This document shows, in pieces, positions 9,263 to 17,851 of a stretch of 64,000 nucleotides of DNA. The position numbers and the translations under genes were made by a program. Below the pieces are notes generated by a model. That model was not told the origin of the DNA and ran no database searches. It was given only the letters and a program-made list of their open reading frames with translations. Each line of letters begins with the position of its first letter. Positions within the stretch are counted from its first letter, which is position 1. The stretch is from Streptosporangium oxazolinicum (GTDB lineage: Bacteria > Actinomycetota > Actinomycetes > Streptosporangiales > Streptosporangiaceae), in the NCBI RefSeq assembly GCF_039537505.1, contig NZ_BAABAQ010000009.1, positions 1 through 64,000 of the forward strand, read 5' to 3'.

Positions 9263-9320
9263 TCACCCGGTGTCTTCGGCGGGGGCTCGCGGCGCGGACT
9301 TACCCGGTGTCTGCGGCGGG
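9224..9320. repeat. Three imperfect 37-39 bp repeats across the end of the TetR gene
   Basis: Units begin TCACCCGGTGCCTTCGGC at 9224, TCACCCGGTGTCTTCGGC at 9263 and TTACCCGGTGTCTGCGGC at 9300. The two right-hand copies encode the last residues of the TetR protein (PxTPGK and PAEDTG), and the left copy lies past its stop codon. The pattern suggests that the C-terminal tail grew or shrank by repeat slippage. Confidence 0.55.
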
Positions 9321-9970
9321 TGAGCGGCCCTCTCGGAGGCGGGCGGCTTCTCCTCGCACGCGCGGTCCTCCTCCCCGCCGAAGCGGCGGGAGGACGAGAG
9401 GCGGGGGAGCGGCTCGGCCGACGGGCGGATGCCGTCCATGAGGAGCGCCAGGTAGCGCCGGTGGTCGGCGACGTCATGGTCGGCCCGGTAGACGGTCGCC
9501 AGCGCCATCACCACGATCGCCGCCAGGTCGCGGACCTGTAGATCGGCACGGACCAGCCCACGCCGCTGGGCGCGGGCCAGCACGTCGCCGAGCGGCTCGG
9601 CGAACCGTTCGGCGATGGCGACCGTGAACGCGCCGGCCTCCCGCGCGGCGGTGAGCAGGGCCCGATGGGCGGCCAGCGTGTCGGTGATGGCCGCGAGGGC
9701 CTCGGTGAGCCCCCGGCCGGGGTCGGCGGCCTCGCGGGCGGCCAGTGCGAGAGGCTCCACCTCTTCGGCGAAGTACGTCTCGAAGCAGGCCAGGATCACC
9801 CCGTCGCGGTCGCCGAACCGCCGGTAGACGGTGGCGATCCCGACACCGGCCCGGCGGGCGATCTCCTCCAGGGAGACGGCCGCGCCGGTCTCCCGCAGCG
9901 CCGCGATCGCCGCCCGGACGATCCTGTCGGAATTGCGCAGGGCATCGGCGCGATGTCGCTGCTCTGGCAC
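9263..9970 (-). CDS. TetR/AcrR family transcriptional regulator
   Basis: 235 aa. Residues 15-65 form the N-terminal helix-turn-helix (AAVSLEEIARRAGVGIATVYRRFGDRD), followed by a helical ligand-binding domain to about residue 190. The last 45 residues are a charged, Pro-rich tail encoded partly by DNA repeats. The start is a GTG with no clear ribosome site. It is 42 bp after the P450 gene on the same strand, so it is likely co-transcribed and controls that operon; a palindromic operator candidate lies at 11247-11262. The ligand is unknown. Confidence 0.9.
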   Translation of the reverse strand: MPEQRHRADALRNSDRIVRAAIAALRETGAAVSLEEIARRAGVGIATVYRRFGDRDGVILACFETYFAEEVEPLALAAREAADPGRGLTEALAAITDTLAAHRALLTAAREAGAFTVAIAERFAEPLGDVLARAQRRGLVRADLQVRDLAAIVVMALATVYRADHDVADHRRYLALLMDGIRPSAEPLPRLSSSRRFGGEEDRACEEKPPASERAAHPPQTPGKSAPRAPAEDTG

Positions 9971-10012
9971 ACGCCAAACGCTAGCAGCCCGCGTACGGCC
10001 GTCCGGTGGCGG

Positions 10013-11203
10013 TCACCAGGCGACGCGCAGGGACGACAGGCCGTACACGACGCTGAAGGAGCGGAAGTGCGCGTCGGGCTCGATCGCGCGCAGCTCGGGG
10101 AAGCGCCTGAGCAGCGCGGGGAAGGCGATGCGCATCTCCATCCGCGCCAGCGGCGCCCCCAGGCAGTGGTGCACGCCGTGGCCGAAGGCCACGTGGCCGG
10201 GCGCACCCCTGGTGATGTCCAGCGCCTCCGGATCGGGCAGGAACCCGGGATCGCGGTTGGCGGCGGGCAGCGCGCACATCACCAGCTCGCCGGGCCCGAT
10301 CCGCGTGCCGGAGAGCTCGACCTCCGTAGTGGTCGTCTTGACGGTGCCGGAGTGGACGATGCTGAGCCAGCGCAGCAGCTCCTCCACCGCGGCGTCGATG
10401 CGCTCGGGCTCCTTCTTGAGCAGCTCCAGCTGGTCGGGGTGGCGCAGCAGGGCCAGTGTGCCCAGCCCGAGCATGTTGGCGGTGGTCTCGTGACCGGCCA
10501 GCAGCAGCAGGCCGCCGATGCCGACGAGTTCGGCCGCCGTCAGGTCCTCGTGCTCGCGCGCCAGCGTGCCGAGCAGCTCCTCGCCCGGGTCGGCCTGGGC
10601 GCGGGCGACCAGCTCGGCCATGTAGGCGCGCGACTCCGCCTGCACCGCCATGCGCTCCTCGATGGGCGCCGACACGTCGAGCAACCGGCCGGTCCTGCGC
10701 TGGAAGTCCTCCCGGTCGGCGTACGGCACGCCCAGCAGCTCGCAGATCACCAGGGAGGGGACCGGCAGCGCGAACGACGACACCAGGTCGGCCGGGGACC
10801 CGGCGCCTTCCATCGCGTCCAGGTGATCTTCGACGATGCGGGTGATCCGCGGCTCCAGCCGGCGCATCCGGCGGAGCGTGAACTCCGGCGTCAACACCCG
10901 GCGCAGCCGGGTGTGCTCGGGAGGGTCGAAGGCGAGCAGGTTGCCCGCGCGGATCTCGGCGAGCTCCTCCTCGCTCCGCTGGACGCCGGGCAGCCGGAAA
11001 TTGACCATCCCGGCGTTGCTGAACCGTTCCGCGTCGCTCAGCACCGCGCGCACGTCCTCGTAGCGGGTCACCAGCCAGGCGTCGACGCCCAGCGGTGTCC
11101 TGGTGAGCCTGACCCCCTCCCCGTCCCGCAGCGCTCCCAGCTCCGGATCCGGGTCGAACCCCGCCCGCCGCATGTGCAGCGGTAGCGTCGGAGACTCGCT
11201 CAT
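10013..11203 (-). CDS. Cytochrome P450
   Basis: 396 aa, the usual size of soluble bacterial class I P450s. Visible motifs: GHETT at 237-241 (I-helix oxygen activation), ExxR at 275-278, and the haem loop FGHGVHHCLG with the thiolate Cys347. No reductase or ferredoxin gene is adjacent, so electrons must come from partners elsewhere. The ATG has a GGGGG ribosome site. It heads an operon with the TetR gene and is divergent from an SDR oxidoreductase. The substrate is unknown; self-regulated P450-TetR pairs often handle xenobiotics or secondary metabolites. Confidence 0.93.
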   Translation of the reverse strand: MSESPTLPLHMRRAGFDPDPELGALRDGEGVRLTRTPLGVDAWLVTRYEDVRAVLSDAERFSNAGMVNFRLPGVQRSEEELAEIRAGNLLAFDPPEHTRLRRVLTPEFTLRRMRRLEPRITRIVEDHLDAMEGAGSPADLVSSFALPVPSLVICELLGVPYADREDFQRRTGRLLDVSAPIEERMAVQAESRAYMAELVARAQADPGEELLGTLAREHEDLTAAELVGIGGLLLLAGHETTANMLGLGTLALLRHPDQLELLKKEPERIDAAVEELLRWLSIVHSGTVKTTTTEVELSGTRIGPGELVMCALPAANRDPGFLPDPEALDITRGAPGHVAFGHGVHHCLGAPLARMEMRIAFPALLRRFPELRAIEPDAHFRSFSVVYGLSSLRVAW

Positions 11204-11246
11204 ACAACCCCCTGGATGACTCGTCGTCCTGACTGCTCCATAAAAA

Positions 11247-11262
11247 CGATAGCAACCTATCG
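11247..11262. promoter_or_regulatory. Palindromic operator candidate of the TetR regulator
   Basis: CGATAG-CAAC-CTATCG is a perfect 6-4-6 inverted repeat in an A-rich stretch between the divergent P450 and SDR genes, 44 bp before the P450 start. Its size and position fit a TetR operator covering the promoter. The link to the TetR gene 9263-9970 is inferred from the operon. Confidence 0.5.
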
Positions 11263-11387
11263 ATTAGGCGCAAAGGACCCGGGCGGTCATTCGGTGCCCG
11301 GCCGCCGCGGTTTCGGCGAGCGCGGTTTCGGCTGGCGCGGCGAAAACATGACAGAAGATGTCCTGTTTCCGCGCCACGCTGGCCCTC

Positions 11388-12302
11388 ATGACAAGAACGC
11401 TGGAAGGAAAGGTCGCCCTCGTCGCGGGGGCGACGAGGGGGACCGGCCGGGGCATCGCGGTGGCACTGGGCGCGGCCGGCGCCACCGTGTACTGCACCGG
11501 CAGGAGCACGCGGGAGCGGCGCTCGGAGATGAACCGGCCGGAGACCATCGAGGAGACGGCCGAACTCGTGACCCGCGGGGGCGGTCACGGCATCGCGGTC
11601 CGGGTGGACCACCTGGAGCCGGAGCAGGTCCGCGCCCTGGTGGAGCGGATCAGGAACGAGCGGGGCAGGCTCGATATCCTCGTCAACGACGTCTGGGGCG
11701 GCGACCCGCTCACCGAGTGGCACGTCCCCGTCTGGAAGCACTCCCTCGACGACGGCCTGCGCATCCTCCGGCTGGCGGTGGACACCCACCTCATCACCAG
11801 CCACCACGCGCTGCCCCTGCTGATCGAGAACCCCGGGGGCATGGTGATCGAGGTGACCGACGGCACCCTGGAGTACAACACCGCCAACTACCGGCTCTCG
11901 GCCTTCTACGACCTGGCCAAGATCTCGGTGAACCGCCTGGCGTTCAGCCAGGCCCACGAGCTGCGTCCGTACGGCTGCGCCGCGATCTCGCTCACCCCCG
12001 GCTGGCTCAGGTCGGAGAGCATGCTGGAGCTCTTCGGCGTCACCGAGGAGAACTGGCGGGACGCCACCGCCGAGCAGCCGCACTTCGTGATCTCCGAGAC
12101 ACCCGCCTACACCGGCCGCGCGATCGTCGCCCTCGCCGCCGACGAGGACCGGATGCGCTGGTCGGGGCAGTCGGTCTCCAGCGGGCAGCTCGCCCAGGTG
12201 TACGGCTTCACCGACGTCGACGGCAGCAGGCCCGACGCCTGGCGCTACATCGAGGAGGTCGAGAGCAAGGGCAGACCCGCCGACGCCACCGGCTACCGCT
12301 GA
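11388..12302 (+). CDS. SDR family oxidoreductase
   Basis: 304 aa. The Rossmann motif is GATRGTGRGIA at about 11-21 (TGxxxGxG type), with NDVWGGD in place of the usual NNAG strand. The catalytic region is atypical: instead of YxxxK around residue 165 it has FYDLAKISVNR, where the Tyr and Lys are still spaced by four, so catalysis is plausible. The start at ATG 11388 gives the standard MTRTLEGKVALV opening; an upstream ATG at 11358 would add ten poorly conserved residues. It is divergent from the P450-TetR operon and may share control with it. The substrate is unknown. Confidence 0.85.
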   Translation: MTRTLEGKVALVAGATRGTGRGIAVALGAAGATVYCTGRSTRERRSEMNRPETIEETAELVTRGGGHGIAVRVDHLEPEQVRALVERIRNERGRLDILVNDVWGGDPLTEWHVPVWKHSLDDGLRILRLAVDTHLITSHHALPLLIENPGGMVIEVTDGTLEYNTANYRLSAFYDLAKISVNRLAFSQAHELRPYGCAAISLTPGWLRSESMLELFGVTEENWRDATAEQPHFVISETPAYTGRAIVALAADEDRMRWSGQSVSSGQLAQVYGFTDVDGSRPDAWRYIEEVESKGRPADATGYR

Positions 12303-12344
12303 CCGTCGGCGGGACCTTCGCCCGGGGTCGCCGCGAGGGGCCGG

Positions 12345-12364
12345 CGGTCCGGCGCGCCGGACCG
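12345..12364. terminator. Palindromic hairpin between convergent genes
   Basis: A 20-bp perfect palindrome of alternating G/C blocks between the ends of the SDR gene (+) and the WYL regulator gene (-). As RNA it folds into a tight GC hairpin. There is no T-run, so termination is likely but not certain. Confidence 0.5.
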
Positions 12365-12397
12365 TTGGGACGCCAGAGGCCGTCGTCGCCGCGAGGG

Positions 12398-13492
12398 TCA
12401 GTGGTCCGCCACGTCTCCCACGCCGTCGGTGTCGCGGGTTTCACAGACGTCGCCGGGGGAGGCGTACAGGTCGCGCAGCCGGTCGGCGGTCTCGGCGAGG
12501 CGGGCGCGCAGGGCGGGCGGGTCGATGACCTCGGCTTCCGGGCCGAAGTGGAGGATCTGGCCGTAGGCGACCTCCGGGGACTCGACGGGCAGGTGGAACG
12601 TGACCCACCCCCGCGCGTCGGGCTCACCGGCGGAGGCCAGGGCGGCGTCGAGGGCCGCGGCGTCGGCGACGGACGGCAGCATCCGGCGGCCGGTCGGGCT
12701 GAGCCGTACGGTGACGTGCGTGGTGAGCAGGGATTTGGCGAAGTGCGCCGCCCTCTCACTCCAGAACGCGGCCAGGTCGAAGGAACCGTCCCGCTCGAAG
12801 CGCAGGTCGGGGTGGATCTCTACCTCACCGAAGCGGTCGACCCGGTAGATGGCGAACCGGGTCGCCAGGTACCAGACCCCCGCCTTCAGCACGAGCCCGT
12901 ACGGCTCCAGGCGCCGCCGGGAGGTTTCGGCCTGTCCAGCCTGGTCGGACGGCTCGCCCCCTTCCCTCCCCGCCTCGCCGGGCTGTTCGGGCGGCCGGGC
13001 GCGTTTGGCGCGCCGGTAGAGGGCGGTGACCGGGTGGTCGCCCCACACGGCCCTGGCCAGCGGTGCCAGTGCCGCCGGTGGGGGGCGTTCGCTCGCGAAC
13101 CAGCCCGGGGCGTCCAGGTGGAAGCGCTGCGCCGCGGTCGCGGGGGCGTCGCGGAGCCCGGGGGAGAGCGCGGCCGACGCCTTCAGCCGCGCCGTGGCCG
13201 CCACCTCGCTCAGTCCCATCTCCCGCAGCGCCTCCGGCACGCCCGACAGGAACAACGCCTCCGCCTCGGCGCGGTCCAGCCCGGTGAGGCGGGTGCGGTA
13301 CCCGTCCAGCAGCCGGTAGCCGCCGCCCCGCCCTCGGTCGGCGTACACCGGCACACCAGCCTCCGACAGGGCCAGCACGTCACGGTGGACGGTCCGCTCG
13401 GAGACCTCCAGCTCCTGGGAGAGCTCCGCCGCGGTCATCCCGCCCCGGGCCTGGAGCAGCAGGACCAATGACATCAACCTGGCCGCACGCAC
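12398..13492 (-). CDS. YafY-type transcriptional regulator with HTH and WYL domains
   Basis: 364 aa. Residues 1-60 form a winged helix (GGMTAAELSQELEVSERTVHRDVLALSEAGVPV), followed by the wing sequence RGRGGGYRLLDGYRTRLTGL. The middle and C-terminal parts match the WYL and WCX domains found in PafBC and DriD-type regulators, which bind single-stranded DNA or other ligands. It lies 58 bp after the CocE-type hydrolase gene on the same strand and may be in the same transcript. The start is a GTG with AGGGA close by. Target genes are unknown. Confidence 0.9.
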   Translation of the reverse strand: MRAARLMSLVLLLQARGGMTAAELSQELEVSERTVHRDVLALSEAGVPVYADRGRGGGYRLLDGYRTRLTGLDRAEAEALFLSGVPEALREMGLSEVAATARLKASAALSPGLRDAPATAAQRFHLDAPGWFASERPPPAALAPLARAVWGDHPVTALYRRAKRARPPEQPGEAGREGGEPSDQAGQAETSRRRLEPYGLVLKAGVWYLATRFAIYRVDRFGEVEIHPDLRFERDGSFDLAAFWSERAAHFAKSLLTTHVTVRLSPTGRRMLPSVADAAALDAALASAGEPDARGWVTFHLPVESPEVAYGQILHFGPEAEVIDPPALRARLAETADRLRDLYASPGDVCETRDTDGVGDVADH

Positions 13493-13550
13493 TCCCTGAC
13501 CTTAGCCCCGGCGCACCCGCCACCGCGGCCGGGACAGGAGCGGGCGGGGG

Positions 13551-15227
13551 TCAGGAAGGGGCGAGGGGAAGGACGACCGCGGACGGGTGGGACGGGTCGT
13601 GGAAGACCTCGTGGTCGGTCGCGACCATCGTGCTGCCCGTGCCCAGGGGCTCGCCGGTGCCGAGGTTGCGGGCGATCCGGGGGTAGGCGCCTCCGGCGAC
13701 GTGCACGCGGATCCGGTGGCCGCGCCGGAAACGGTGCCCGATCGGCCACAGGTCCACCCGGATCCGGCGGATCCCGTCGTCCCCGGCGGGCGGATCACCG
13801 GGGACCAGGCGGCGCACGCCCTCGCACACGTTGTAGGAGGCGCCGTCCGGGTGCACGTCGCAGACCCGGACCACCACGTCGGCGTGCCCCGTGCCCGTGC
13901 GCACGTACAGGTCGGCGAAGACAGGGCCGATCATCTCCGTGTCCCGCCGCAGCTCGGGACCGGTGTAGACGAGCACGTCGCGACGGGCCTCCAGCCTGCG
14001 GTTGTCGCGCGGTTCCGAGTTGCCCAGCAGCACCGGGCCGCCCAGCGCGGGCGTCGGGTGCGCGGGGTCGTAGCGGAAGCGGCCGGGCCCGGCGTCGTGC
14101 GGACCGCCAGGACTGTCGGGGCCGCCGGGGGACTCAGGGGACGTGGAGGACTTGGGAGCCTCGGGGGTCTCGGGGGAGAGGGCGAAGCCGGGCCGCAGGT
14201 GCCAGCGCTGCTCCCGCATGCCGGGCACCGGCCAGTCGGGGTAGTCGCGCCACTCGTCCGCGCCCGTCACGTACAGCCTGACCGGCTGCTCGCGCAACCC
14301 CGACGGGTCGCCGAGCAGGTGCGCGCGGAACCAGGCGAGCGCCTCGGCGTTGGCCACCCGGCCGTGCCTCACGTCCGCGTGGTACCAGGGGCCGATCGTC
14401 AGGTACGGGCGCCGCCCCGCGGCCCGCAGCGCCACGTAGTCCTTGACCTGCCAGGGCAGGAAGACGTCGTACCAGCCGCCGACCATGGTGACCGCGGCCT
14501 CCACCTCGCCCACGGAGGTGGAGAAGTCGCGCCTGCCCCAGTAGGCGGCGGGTTCGGCGTGGTGGGCCAGCAGGTCCTGAAAGAACGGCAGGTCCCTGCC
14601 CGCCGACAGCACGTCCAGTTCCCCGAGCGGGCGCCCGGACAGGGCCGCGCGGCGCGTCCTGCGCGGGATGAGCAGCGCGTCCACCCCGCCGAACGGCCGC
14701 TCCATGGAGGCGGTCAGCGTGGTCCACATCAGCGACGACTCCAGCGCGAACGCCCCGCCCACGTAGGCGGCGTCCCGGAACTGCGAGGCGGTCACCGAGG
14801 TGGCCATGGCCTTGAGGTCGGGGCCGGCGAACGGGGCGATCGCCCACTGCGTGTACCCCAGGTAGGAGGGGCCGTGCATGGCCAGGCTCCCGCCGTACCA
14901 GTCCTGGCCGCGCAGCCAGGCGAGCGTGGCCAGCCCGTCGTCGTGCTCGTCGCCGAGCGGGTCGAGCAGGCCGCCCGAGCCGAAACCGCCCCGGCAGCTC
15001 TGCATCACGACCTGGAACCCCTGCTTCGCGAACCCGCGCCCGAAGGTCCGCCCGAACATGCCGCGCCTCCCGTACGGGGAACGGATCAGGATCGTGGGCG
15101 GGCGCACGGCGCCGACCGGCGCGTAGCGGTCGGCCAGCAGGGTGACCCCGTCGGGCATCGGTACCGGCAGGTCGCGCTCGACCGTGATCCGGCGGATGGC
15201 CGTCCGTGGCCAGGTGGTCGTCTCCAT
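13551..15227 (-). CDS. CocE/NonD family hydrolase (X-Pro dipeptidyl-peptidase-like)
   Basis: 558 aa. The N-terminal alpha/beta hydrolase domain contains GPSYLG at about residue 115 with the nucleophile Ser, and the C-terminal part is the beta-sandwich of PepX_C type (RRGHRIRVHVAGGAYPRIARN). A Pro/Ser/Gly-rich insert (SPETPEAPKSSTSPESPGG) separates them at about 345-375. There is no signal peptide, so it is cytoplasmic. Family members cleave acyl esters or amides such as cocaine, glutaryl-acylated beta-lactams or Xaa-Pro peptides. Strong GAGGAG ribosome site. The substrate cannot be deduced. Confidence 0.88.
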   Translation of the reverse strand: METTTWPRTAIRRITVERDLPVPMPDGVTLLADRYAPVGAVRPPTILIRSPYGRRGMFGRTFGRGFAKQGFQVVMQSCRGGFGSGGLLDPLGDEHDDGLATLAWLRGQDWYGGSLAMHGPSYLGYTQWAIAPFAGPDLKAMATSVTASQFRDAAYVGGAFALESSLMWTTLTASMERPFGGVDALLIPRRTRRAALSGRPLGELDVLSAGRDLPFFQDLLAHHAEPAAYWGRRDFSTSVGEVEAAVTMVGGWYDVFLPWQVKDYVALRAAGRRPYLTIGPWYHADVRHGRVANAEALAWFRAHLLGDPSGLREQPVRLYVTGADEWRDYPDWPVPGMREQRWHLRPGFALSPETPEAPKSSTSPESPGGPDSPGGPHDAGPGRFRYDPAHPTPALGGPVLLGNSEPRDNRRLEARRDVLVYTGPELRRDTEMIGPVFADLYVRTGTGHADVVVRVCDVHPDGASYNVCEGVRRLVPGDPPAGDDGIRRIRVDLWPIGHRFRRGHRIRVHVAGGAYPRIARNLGTGEPLGTGSTMVATDHEVFHDPSHPSAVVLPLAPS

Positions 15228-15403
15228 GTGCTCTCCTCACGCCGCCCCGTCACTACCCACTGGTAACGGAACATGGGCCGGGAAGGCCAGGGCCGGCCGG
15301 TGTGAGGCTCGCCATCCCGCGGCCCCGTCGTCGCCCGACGCCCGACTGCTTTGAGGGGGTTTTTGCCGTTTCCAGACCGGAGCGGACTCGTCGCGGCGTC
15401 ACG

Positions 15404-15433
15404 TTGCATGATCACGGTCGCCGCGGGTACTCT
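15404..15433 (+). promoter_or_regulatory. Promoter of the trp leader and anthranilate synthase gene
   Basis: TTGCAT (15404-15409), 18 bp, TACTCT (15428-15433). The expected start of transcription falls at about 15440, the A of the leader-peptide ATG. The leader peptide would therefore be translated from a leaderless or almost leaderless transcript, which is common in actinobacteria. Confidence 0.6.
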
Positions 15434-15439
15434 GGCCCC

Positions 15440-15481
15440 ATGCGACACCCGACTACCCTTCAGTGGTGGCGCCGCTTCTAG
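15440..15481 (+). CDS. trpL: trp leader peptide
   Basis: A 13-residue peptide, MRHPTTLQWWRRF, ending in TAG, with two adjacent Trp codons at 15464-15469. No Shine-Dalgarno sequence is present, consistent with a leaderless start at the promoter's first base. Ribosome stalling at the TGG-TGG pair when charged tRNA-Trp is scarce would uncover RNA segment 2 and allow read-through into the anthranilate synthase gene. Such a leader has been described for anthranilate synthase in Streptomyces venezuelae. Confidence 0.88.
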   Translation: MRHPTTLQWWRRF

Positions 15482-15539
15482 GCGGCGCAGGTTTCGCATT
15501 CGCGAGCAGACAGACGGCCGCCCGGGGAGGCGGCCTTTT
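15469..15539 (+). promoter_or_regulatory. trp transcription attenuator
   Basis: Four RNA segments can be read. 1:2 is GCGCCGC (15469-15475) with GCGGCGC (15482-15488), overlapping the end of the leader peptide. 3:4 is GGCCGCC (15516-15522) with GGCGGCC (15529-15535) followed by TTTT, an intrinsic terminator. The antiterminator is GGCGGC of segment 2 (15481-15486) with GCCGCC of segment 3 (15517-15522). With enough Trp the ribosome reaches the stop codon and covers segment 2, so 3:4 forms and transcription ends. Stalling at the Trp codons frees segment 2 to pair with 3. Confidence 0.88.
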
Positions 15540-15588
15540 CTGTGTCCGCTCCCTCAGGGCATCAGGGAACAAGAGGGGCGATACCGCA

Positions 15589-17730
15589 GTGGAGACGAGC
15601 CGATATACCACCGCCGGCGGCATAGGGGTCGAGGTCACCGCGTCCGACGTGCCCGAGACGGTGCTTGAGGACGTCGTCACGACGCTCGGCGAGCGCCGTG
15701 GCGGAGTGCTCTCCTCCGGGATGGAGTATCCCGGCCGCTACAGCCGATGGCATCTCGCCTACGTCGACCCCTGCCTGGAGATCGTGGCCAGGGGACGCAG
15801 GATCTCCGCCCGCGCGCTGAACGCCCGGGGCAGGGTGATCCTGCCCGCCATCGTGTCCTGCCTGCTGGCGGCGGGCAAGCCCGTCGAGGAGCCGACGGCC
15901 GACCTCGTCGAGGTCCACGTGGCGGAGTCGGAGGATATCCTCCCCGAGGAGATGCGCAGCCGCCGCCCCACGGTCTTCACCGCGATCCGCGAGGTCATCG
16001 CCGCCTTCAAGGGCGAGAACGAGCACCTGGGCCTGTACGGCTCCTTCGGCTACGACCTGGCCTTCCAGTTCGAGCCGATCAGGCAGGTCCTCAAGCGGGC
16101 CGCCGACCAGCGTGACCTCGTGCTGCACCTGCCCGACCGGGTGATGGTGATCGACCGTAAGCGGGAGACCAGCAAGGAGTTCCGCTACGAGTTCACCGTG
16201 GACGGCGTCTCCACCCACGGGCTCGCCCGCGAGGGGGAGGTCGTGCCGTTGACCCCGCCGCCGTCCGAGCTCCCGGCCGACCCCGAGAAGGGCTCCTACG
16301 CCAAGGTGGTGGCCGCGGCCAAGGAGAAGTTCGTCCGCGGCGACCTGTTCGAGGTGGTCCCCGGCCAGGTCTTCCACGCCCCCTGCACCGACCCGGCCGC
16401 CTTCTACCGGGGGTTGCGCACGGTCAATCCGGCGCCGTACGAGTTCCTGTTCAACCTCGGCGAGGGCGAGCACCTGGTCGGCGCCTCCCCGGAGATGTAC
16501 GTCCGGGTCAGCGGCGACCGCGTCGAGACCTGTCCCATCTCCGGCACCATCGCCCGCGGCGGCAACCCCATCGAGGACGCCGACGCGATCCGGACCCTCC
16601 TGTCCAGCGTCAAGGAGGAGTCGGAGCTGACCATGTGCACCGACGTGGACCGCAACGACAAGTCCCGCATCTGCGTGCCGGGGACGGTCCAGGTGATCGG
16701 CCGCCGCCAGATCGAGATGTACTCCCGGCTCATCCACACCGTCGACCACATCGAGGGCCGGCTGCGTCCGGAGTTCGACGCCCTCGACGCCTTCCTCACC
16801 CACATGTGGGCCGTCACCGTCACCGGCGCCCCCAAGACCTGGGCGATGCAGTTCATCGAGGACCACGAGGAGACCACGCGGCGCTGGTACGGCGGGGCGG
16901 TCGGCTACATCGGCTTCGACGGCTCGATGAACACCGGCCTCACCCTGCGCACCGCGCAGATCCGCGGCGGGGTCGCCACCGTCAGGGCCGGGGCCACACT
17001 GCTGTTCGACTCCGACCCCGAGGCCGAGGAGCGGGAGACCGAACTCAAGGCCAGCGCCCTGCTGGGCGCCCTGGCGGCGGTCGGCGCGGCCCCCCGGGAG
17101 GAGGCCGAGGCGGAGGTGGTCGCGGAGCGGCCGGGAAGCGGCATGAAGGTGCTGCTCGTCGACCACGAGGACTCCTTCGTCAACACCCTCGCCGACTACT
17201 TCCGCCAGCAGGGCGCCGAGGTCGTCACGCTCAGGCACGGCTTCCCCGTCACGATGATCGACGAGATCGCCCCCTCCCTGGTGGTCCTGTCGCCCGGCCC
17301 CGGCTGGCCGTCCGACTTCGGGCTGCCCGCCCTGGTCGGCGCCCTCTACGAGCGCGGCCTGCCGGTGTTCGGCGTCTGCCTCGGCCTGCAGGGCATGGTG
17401 GAGCAGGCGGGCGGCACCCTCGAACTGCTCTCCCACCCCGAGCACGGCAAGCGCGGTCAGGTACGGCGGCTGGGCGCCAGCGCCCTGCTCGACGGCCTCC
17501 CCGAGGAGTTCACCGCCGCGCGCTACCACTCGGTCCACGCCAAGCAGCCGGGCGTCGCCGGGTTCACCGCCACCGCGCTCACCCCGGACGGCGCGGTGAT
17601 GGCGATCGAGGACGTGGAGCGACGCCGCTTCGCCGTGCAGTTCCATCCCGAGTCGATCCTCACCGCCGGGGGAGGCTCGGGAGCGAAGATCATCGCCAAC
17701 GTTCTCCGGCTCTGCCGTACGACCGGGTAA
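15589..17730 (+). CDS. trpEG: Anthranilate synthase, fused TrpE-TrpG
   Basis: 713 aa. It converts chorismate and glutamine to anthranilate, the first step of tryptophan synthesis. Residues 1-510 are the chorismate-binding TrpE part (YGSFGYDLAFQFEP, GASPEMYVRVSGDRVETCP, CTDVDRNDKSR, TGAPKTWAMQ). Residues 520-713 are the glutaminase, with the nucleophile Cys597 in FGVCLGLQG and His686/Glu688 in QFHPES. The one-chain form is shared with S. venezuelae, rhizobial TrpE(G) and similar enzymes. The GTG at 15589 follows AGAGGGG by about 10 bp; longer frames would run into the attenuator. It may serve primary metabolism or a Trp-derived product; no other trp gene is nearby. Confidence 0.95.
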   Translation: METSRYTTAGGIGVEVTASDVPETVLEDVVTTLGERRGGVLSSGMEYPGRYSRWHLAYVDPCLEIVARGRRISARALNARGRVILPAIVSCLLAAGKPVEEPTADLVEVHVAESEDILPEEMRSRRPTVFTAIREVIAAFKGENEHLGLYGSFGYDLAFQFEPIRQVLKRAADQRDLVLHLPDRVMVIDRKRETSKEFRYEFTVDGVSTHGLAREGEVVPLTPPPSELPADPEKGSYAKVVAAAKEKFVRGDLFEVVPGQVFHAPCTDPAAFYRGLRTVNPAPYEFLFNLGEGEHLVGASPEMYVRVSGDRVETCPISGTIARGGNPIEDADAIRTLLSSVKEESELTMCTDVDRNDKSRICVPGTVQVIGRRQIEMYSRLIHTVDHIEGRLRPEFDALDAFLTHMWAVTVTGAPKTWAMQFIEDHEETTRRWYGGAVGYIGFDGSMNTGLTLRTAQIRGGVATVRAGATLLFDSDPEAEERETELKASALLGALAAVGAAPREEAEAEVVAERPGSGMKVLLVDHEDSFVNTLADYFRQQGAEVVTLRHGFPVTMIDEIAPSLVVLSPGPGWPSDFGLPALVGALYERGLPVFGVCLGLQGMVEQAGGTLELLSHPEHGKRGQVRRLGASALLDGLPEEFTAARYHSVHAKQPGVAGFTATALTPDGAVMAIEDVERRRFAVQFHPESILTAGGGSGAKIIANVLRLCRTTG

Positions 17731-17851
17731 AGAACCCGTATTCCGCGCCCGGCGGTCGCGCCGGGTGATCCTAGAGTTCTCCCCGTCGCGGAGACCGCGG
17801 GCGTACCGGGCCAGGCCCGGCCGATACGCCCGCGGCAGGGGAGGAGCGGGC

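Noticed and set aside
9263..15227. A biosynthetic gene cluster around the P450 and SDR genes
   Set aside because: No synthase, NRPS, PKS, terpene or tailoring set is present; the genes look like separate regulatory and catabolic units.
15463..15588. Longer start for the anthranilate synthase
   Set aside because: It would overlap the attenuator and leader peptide; GTG 15589 has a good ribosome site and the family start.
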